64,000 nt of DNA. Origin: Saccharothrix saharensis. Its GTDB lineage: Bacteria > Actinomycetota > Actinomycetes > Mycobacteriales > Pseudonocardiaceae. Shown in pieces: positions 59,894 through 64,000 of this stretch. The DNA lies in assembly GCF_006716745.1 (NCBI RefSeq), contig NZ_VFPP01000001.1, positions 4,712,001 to 4,776,000 of the forward strand, written 5' to 3'. Below the pieces are notes generated by a model. That model was not told the origin of the DNA and searched no databases. It worked only from the letters and a program-made list of their open reading frames with translations. How positions within the stretch are numbered: position 1 is the first letter of the stretch; every line of letters starts with the position of its first letter. A program made the position numbers and the translations under genes.

Positions 59894-60760
59894 TCACAAC
59901 CCGAATCGCGACCAGCGCGCCCGCTCTTCCAGCGCCGCCAACCCCTCTGCCAGGAAGTCCCCCGATCGGGTGGTCGCGCCGGCGAGTCCGAGGCGGGCCA
60001 GGAGCGGCCGGCGCGGCTCGGCGATCGCGATCTCCGCGTCCGGGTAGCGCTTGGCGACGACGCTGCGCAGCGTGCCGAGGCCGTCGACCAGCCCGAGTTC
60101 GACCGCCTTCGCGCCCGTCCACACCTCGCCGTTGAACAGCTCGTCGTCCGTCGCCGTCAGCTTCGCGCCGCGGCGCTCCCGGACCCACGCCACGAACTGC
60201 TCGTGCAGCTGCGCCTGGAGGCCCTTGAGCCACTCGACGTCCTCGGGCTTCTCCGGGCTGAACGGGTCGAGCCGCACCTTGTTCTCCCCGGCGGTGTGCA
60301 CGCGCCGCTCGACGCCGTAGCGCTCGATCAGCCCGTTGAGGCCGAACCCCGCGCTCACCACGCCGATCGAGCCGACCAGGGACGTGCCGTGCGCGTAGAC
60401 CTCGTCGCCCGCGCACGCGAGCCAGTAGCCGCCGGAGGCCGCCAGGTCCTCGCAGAACGCCAGGACCGGCACCTTCTTCTTCGCGGCCAGCTCGCGGACG
60501 CGCTCGGCGACCAGCGCGGACTGGGTCGGCGCGCCACCGGGCGAGTTGATCAGCAGGGCGACGGCGACCAGCCGGTCGTGCTCGAACGCGCGGGTCAGCG
60601 CGCTCTCCACGGTCTGCATGCTGATGGTGTTGCGGGCCATGGGTGTCGGCGTCGGCGTGATCACGCCGTGCAGTCGGACGGCGGCCACCACGGGTCCGCG
60701 CTCGGTCCGCTCGGCGACGATCCTGGGCAGCCGGGCCGCGATCTTGTCCGTCACGCTCAT
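59894..60760 (-). CDS. S49 family (SppA-like) serine peptidase
   Basis: 288 residues. LLINSPGGAPTQSALVAERV is the crotonase-like fold signature, EDLAASGGYWLACAGDEVYA holds the nucleophile Ser (ASGG) and ENKVRLDPFS the general-base Lys, as in Bacillus SppA. There is no membrane helix, so it resembles cytosolic SppA/SohB-like forms. Signal peptide remnants or other peptides could be the substrate. Start ATG 60760. Confidence 0.88.
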   Translation of the reverse strand: MSVTDKIAARLPRIVAERTERGPVVAAVRLHGVITPTPTPMARNTISMQTVESALTRAFEHDRLVAVALLINSPGGAPTQSALVAERVRELAAKKKVPVLAFCEDLAASGGYWLACAGDEVYAHGTSLVGSIGVVSAGFGLNGLIERYGVERRVHTAGENKVRLDPFSPEKPEDVEWLKGLQAQLHEQFVAWVRERRGAKLTATDDELFNGEVWTGAKAVELGLVDGLGTLRSVVAKRYPDAEIAIAEPRRPLLARLGLAGATTRSGDFLAEGLAALEERARWSRFGL

Positions 60761-60813
60761 GGCTCCGACCTTACGTGTCAACGCGAGGGTGGTGACACGG
60801 CTAACATCGACCG

Positions 60814-60981
60814 GTGACGTTCAACCCGTTCCGGTGGCTCGAACGCTACGTCGAGTGGTGGGACGACCGGGGCCGCAAGAATGCGGACGGTCCCACCGCC
60901 ATGCACGTCTACTGGATGTGGATCACGTGGAGCGTGTGCGCGGTCATGACGGTGACGGTGCTCGCGATCGCCGCCGCGTGA
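60814..60981 (+). CDS. Conserved-looking 55-residue membrane protein
   Basis: GTG start, MTFNPFRWLERYVEWWDDRG, then RKNADGPTAM and one membrane helix (HVYWMWITWSVCAVMTVTVL) ending AIAAA. The aromatic, Trp-rich first half followed by a single helix suggests a membrane-surface peptide. It lies alone on the + strand between the SppA-like and LytS-like genes, both on the minus strand. Its codon use is typical (GC at third positions), so it is likely real. The function is unknown. Confidence 0.65.
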   Translation: MTFNPFRWLERYVEWWDDRGRKNADGPTAMHVYWMWITWSVCAVMTVTVLAIAAA

Positions 60982-60998
60982 CCCGGCCGGGCCGCTGA

Positions 60999-62258
60999 TC
61001 AGGCGTTCACGACGGGCTGCTCGGTGGTGTCCTCCAGCCGCGGCGGCACCAGCGGCAGGTTGGTCTGCACGCCCGGCCGGTACTTCGGGATCTTGAGGAT
61101 GATCTTCATGCCGGCGTCCGGCGCGGTCTCCACGACCAGCGCGTAGTCGTCGCCGAACACGGCCCGCATCCGGTGGTTGATGTTGCCCAGGCCGACGTGC
61201 GCGCCGGTCTGGTGGGCGTCCTTCAGGTCGTCGAAGAGGCGGTCCGGGTCCATGCCGACGCCGTCGTCCTCGACCGAGATCAGCGCTTCCGCGCCGTTGT
61301 CCTCGGCGATGATCGTCAGCTCGCCGCCGCCGGGCTTCTTCGCCAGGCCGTGCCGCACGGCGTTCTCCACCAGCGGTTGCAGCACCAGGAACGGCAGCAC
61401 GACCTGGAGCACCTCGGGCGCGATCTTCAGCCGCACGTTGAGCCGCGACCCGTACCGCGCCTGCTCGATGGTCAGGTAGCGGTGGATGTTGGTCAGCTCG
61501 TCGGCCAGCGTGGTGAAGAAGCCGTCGGTGCGGAACGAGTACCGGGTGAACTCGGCGAACTCCTGCAGCAGCTCCCGCGCGTGCCCCGGGTCGGTGCGGA
61601 TCAGCGACGAGATCGTGTTCAGCGCGTTGTAGACGAAGTGGGGCGAGATCTGCGCCCGCAGCGCCCGCACCTCGGCCTGCGCGAGCGCCTGCCGCGACTT
61701 CTGCAGCACCTCCAGCTCGAGCTGCGTGGAGACGAACCGCGCGGTCTCCTCCGCCATCCGGATCTGCCGCTTGTTCGCCACCCCGCTGACCACGATCAAC
61801 GTGCCGGCGACGTCACCCTCCACCACCAGCGGCACGATCACGGCGCTGTGCAGCGAGCACGGACCGGGCAGCTCGCACTCCAGCTTCCGGTGCTCGACGT
61901 GCTCCTTGTGGCCCTCGCCGATGGCGCGCTCGATGAACGCGCGCAGGAACTCGTAGTGGTCGTTGGCGCCGCCGTCCCAGGACAGCAGCGTGCCCTCGTG
62001 GTCGGTGATGCCGACCGCGACGCACCGCAGCATCTCCCGCAGGTGCGGGGTCGCCTTGTTCGCCGCGTCCTCGGTCAGGCCCTCGCGGAGGTCGGCGGAC
62101 GCCTTGGACATGCGGTGCAGCATGTCCATCACGGCGTCCTCGACCGACGTGCTCACGCGGCGGGCACGGCACAGCATCACGAAGAGGCCGAGAACGGCCA
62201 GGGTCGCGATGAGTCCGAGCACAGCGCGCTCGGTCAGGAGGTCCCGCACGGCGTCCAT
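60999..62258 (-). CDS. LytS-type sensor histidine kinase
   Basis: 419 residues. One membrane helix (about 11-30), then a GAF-like sensor part with ITDHEGTLLSWDGG and LHSAVIVPLVVEGDVAGTLI, then the phosphoacceptor ALRAQISPHFVYNALNTISS (His_kinase domain) and an HATPase with VLQPLVENAVRHGL and GVGMDP. It lacks the six-helix 5TM-LYK module of LytS, so the signal is probably cytosolic. The LytTR regulator nearby is the natural partner. Start ATG 62258. Confidence 0.9.
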   Translation of the reverse strand: MDAVRDLLTERAVLGLIATLAVLGLFVMLCRARRVSTSVEDAVMDMLHRMSKASADLREGLTEDAANKATPHLREMLRCVAVGITDHEGTLLSWDGGANDHYEFLRAFIERAIGEGHKEHVEHRKLECELPGPCSLHSAVIVPLVVEGDVAGTLIVVSGVANKRQIRMAEETARFVSTQLELEVLQKSRQALAQAEVRALRAQISPHFVYNALNTISSLIRTDPGHARELLQEFAEFTRYSFRTDGFFTTLADELTNIHRYLTIEQARYGSRLNVRLKIAPEVLQVVLPFLVLQPLVENAVRHGLAKKPGGGELTIIAEDNGAEALISVEDDGVGMDPDRLFDDLKDAHQTGAHVGLGNINHRMRAVFGDDYALVVETAPDAGMKIILKIPKYRPGVQTNLPLVPPRLEDTTEQPVVNA

Positions 62259-62444
62259 GCTGTGCCGTGGGGCCGGTATAGGCAAGGGGCGCGGCGGGGC
62301 GAGACGTGCACATCCGATGAATTGGCGGCAACCGTGGCGGAACGCTTACCCGATCGGGTGATCACCAGGACTTGCGCTCACGGAGCGTGGGTGCGACCCG
62401 ATCACTCGGGCCGCACCCCTCGATCGAGGCGTCCCGTCCCCCGG

Positions 62445-62705
62445 TCAACGCGCACCGGTCGTCGTGGTCGTGGTGGGCTTCTCCGACTCCTTGCACTTCA
62501 ACCCCGTCACCAGGTCCTCCAGCGCCGGGTGGTCGAGGAGCTCGAGCCGCTCGAGCACCTGGCAGATCACCTCCGACACCTGGTCCTGCTGCAACTGCGG
62601 CGGCGCGGGCTCCGGGGAGGCGGCCGAGACGGCGATGGTCGAACCGGCGAACGTGGCCAGTCCCATGGTGGTACCGATCAACGCGGCGGCGATGCGCTGG
62701 TTCAC
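62445..62705 (-). CDS. Small secreted protein
   Basis: 86 residues. A signal peptide (about 1-28, MNQRIAAALIGTTMGLATFA then GSTIAVSAA) precedes a mature part with two cysteines (VICQVL, LKCKES) and a Thr-rich tail (PTTTTTTGAR). No family recognised. GGAGGAGCT before GTG 62705 supports the start. Confidence 0.7.
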   Translation of the reverse strand: MNQRIAAALIGTTMGLATFAGSTIAVSAASPEPAPPQLQQDQVSEVICQVLERLELLDHPALEDLVTGLKCKESEKPTTTTTTGAR

Positions 62706-62797
62706 AGCTCCTCCAGTTGTCGTGCGGACTCCTGGAGGAAGTTCCCGCCACGGCGGCGCTCAGCCGACGAACGGCGCAAGCCACTCGTCCGTGTGAC

Positions 62798-63661
62798 CTA
62801 CTTGAGCAGCCGCGACATGCGCCGGTCGGCCAGCGGCTTCCCGCCCGTCTGGCACGTCGGGCAGTACTGGAAAGCCCTGTCCGCGAACGAGACCTCGCGC
62901 ACGACATCACCGCACACCGGGCACGGCAGACCGGTCCGCGCGTGCACCCGCAGCCCCGACCGCTTCTCACCCTTCAGTGTCGCCGCGGACTGGCCGACGG
63001 ACCGCGCCACGGCGTCGTTCAGCACGGAGACCAACGCCTCGTGCAGCCGGTCCAGCGCCTCCGCCGACAGCTTCCCCGCCGTCGCGTACGGCGACAGCCG
63101 CGCGGTGTGCATGATCTCGTCGGAGTAGGCGTTGCCGACGCCCGCCAGCACCGCCTGGTCGGTCAACGCCGTCTTCAGCCGCTCGGTCCGACCGGAGAAC
63201 AGGTCTTCGAGCTGGGTGCGCGTCACGGACAGCGCGTCCGGTCCCAGCCGCGCGATGCCCGGCACGTCCGCGGGGTCCTCGACCACCCACGCGGCCAGGC
63301 CCTTCTTCGTGCCCGCCTCGGTCAGGTCGAACCCCGGCCCCTCGCCCGGCGGGCCCAGGTGCAGGCGCAGCGCCAGCGGACCCCGGCCCGGCTTGGGCGG
63401 TGCCGCCGACAGGTGCTCCGACCAGCGCAGCCACCCGGCCCGCGCCAGGTGCACCACCAGGTGCAGGCCGCCGCAGTCGAGGTCCAGGTGCTTGCCGAAC
63501 CGGCCCGCGCCGGTCACCTCGCGTCCCTGGAGCTCGGTCCACGGTGGCGTGAACGTCTTCAACACCTGCAACGACGCGACGTCCACCCGGTGCACGCGCC
63601 GTCCAACGGCGTGCTCGCGCAGGTGGTGGGCGAGCGCCTCGACCTCGGGCAGTTCCGGCAC
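62798..63661 (-). CDS. Fpg/Nei family DNA glycosylase
   Basis: 287 residues. The start MPELPEVEALAHHLREHAVG has the catalytic Pro2 and Glu3. LAGVGNAYSDEIMHTARLSP is the H2TH motif, and the end is a zinc finger, CPVC and CPTCQTGGKPLADRRMSR. It removes oxidised bases in base excision repair and cuts the abasic site. It cannot be assigned as Fpg or Nei from sequence alone; the absence of the QRGG-like Fpg loop leaves it open. Start GTG 63661. Confidence 0.92.
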   Translation of the reverse strand: MPELPEVEALAHHLREHAVGRRVHRVDVASLQVLKTFTPPWTELQGREVTGAGRFGKHLDLDCGGLHLVVHLARAGWLRWSEHLSAAPPKPGRGPLALRLHLGPPGEGPGFDLTEAGTKKGLAAWVVEDPADVPGIARLGPDALSVTRTQLEDLFSGRTERLKTALTDQAVLAGVGNAYSDEIMHTARLSPYATAGKLSAEALDRLHEALVSVLNDAVARSVGQSAATLKGEKRSGLRVHARTGLPCPVCGDVVREVSFADRAFQYCPTCQTGGKPLADRRMSRLLK

Positions 63662-63688
63662 CCCGACAGTGTCACCCGCGAACGGCCG

Positions 63689-64000
63689 TCAGTCGACCGG
63701 TTGCAGCGGACCGTCCAGGTCGGGCAACGAGTACATCTCGATCTTGCGGGCCACGTTGGCGACCTCGTTGCGCACGGTCAGGAAGCCGCGCACCGAGCCG
63801 ACCCACCGCTCCGGCGGCAGCTCCTCGGTCTTCTTCGACTCCGCCGCCACCAGCCACGGCCGCCGCACCGCCCAGCGCACCGGGAAGAACAGGAACACCA
63901 GGATCAGCGCCACGATCAGCCACGCCGGCACGACGACGTCCGGCGGCGTCCACGCCACCAGGATGACGCCCATCCCGATGACGATGGCGAGCATCAGCAC
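63689..64000 (-). CDS. Membrane protein, C-terminal part (cut by the window end)
   Basis: About 103 residues are visible, with two adjacent membrane helices (about residues 3-20 and 26-44 of the visible part) and a cytosolic tail (RPWLVAAESKKTEELPPERW then VGSVRGFLTVRNEVANVARK) ending PLQPVD. The gene continues past 64000. No family recognised. It ends 28 bases before the glycosylase start, so the two could be one operon. Confidence 0.6.
   Translation of the reverse strand: MLMLAIVIGMGVILVAWTPPDVVVPAWLIVALILVFLFFPVRWAVRRPWLVAAESKKTEELPPERWVGSVRGFLTVRNEVANVARKIEMYSLPDLDGPLQPVD

Noticed and set aside
62348..62366. A third partial copy of the inverted repeat, CGATCGGGTGATCA, near the LytS start
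   Set aside because: Only 14 bases match and the rest of the element is absent. Several repeated 14-mers are expected by chance in 64 kb of GC-rich DNA.

Overview
The window is chromosomal DNA from a high-GC actinobacterium. Coding density is very high, many starts are GTG, genes are joined by GTGA or ATGA overlaps, and the regulators are actinobacterial types (WhiJ-like XRE plus DUF397, IdeR-like iron boxes, a DevR/DevS-type pair). The overall picture fits Pseudonocardiales (Saccharothrix, Lentzea or Actinosynnema-like), but that placement is inferred from content and no rRNA or marker alignment was done. I saw no tRNA, rRNA, insertion sequence, prophage or CRISPR array.

Left part (1-9.6 kb): the end of a flippase-like membrane protein; a methyltransferase; a three-gene operon of DUF1190 protein, glutathionylspermidine-synthase-like ATP-grasp ligase and DUF350 membrane protein, with a 30-codon ORF coupled between the last two; a septum-formation-family protein and a zincin; a MarR repressor facing an FMN-reductase/acetyltransferase fusion through two copies of a palindrome; pheA with a phosphatase; and a macro-domain protein. 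A DnaA-box-like cluster lies at 9.55 kb.

9.6-24 kb: a LuxR-type response regulator converges on and overlaps its likely partner kinase, which is the last gene of a cytochrome bd operon (cydA-cydB-cydDC fusion-kinase). A DosR-like dyad lies upstream of cydA. Then come a secreted peptide, a yybP-ykoY manganese riboswitch in front of a TMEM165/GDT1-family transporter, a Uma2-family protein, and the homogentisate branch of tyrosine catabolism (hmgA divergent from an unknown gene, fahA and an IclR regulator).

23.5-31.6 kb: a five-protein system (SWIM zinc finger, DUF5691, MoxR-type AAA+, DUF5682, VWA/CoxE), related in composition to enterobacterial YehL/M/P/Q. Its central block is bracketed by two inverted, nearly identical 54-bp elements that contain palindromes.

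31.5-41 kb: paired small membrane proteins, an iron-box-controlled DUF2470 protein, a CPBP protease, a secreted hydrolase, an EACC1 protein with a caspase fused to a GroEL-like chaperonin (a predicted conflict or cell-suicide effector), arginine deiminase, and ferritin behind an iron box.

41-54 kb: a second DnaA-box-like cluster, a SEC-C protein, two glycerophosphodiesterases, a P450 overlapping tail to tail with a membrane NACHT NTPase, an NB-ARC/TPR protein with an amyloid-type N-terminal motif, and a WhiJ-like XRE/DUF397 pair.

54-64 kb: two DUF485/acetate-type symporter operons, one behind CRP-like sites and the other led by a LytTR regulator whose LytS-type kinase lies nearby; an SppA-like peptidase; a 55-residue membrane protein; an Fpg/Nei glycosylase; and a membrane protein cut off by the window end.
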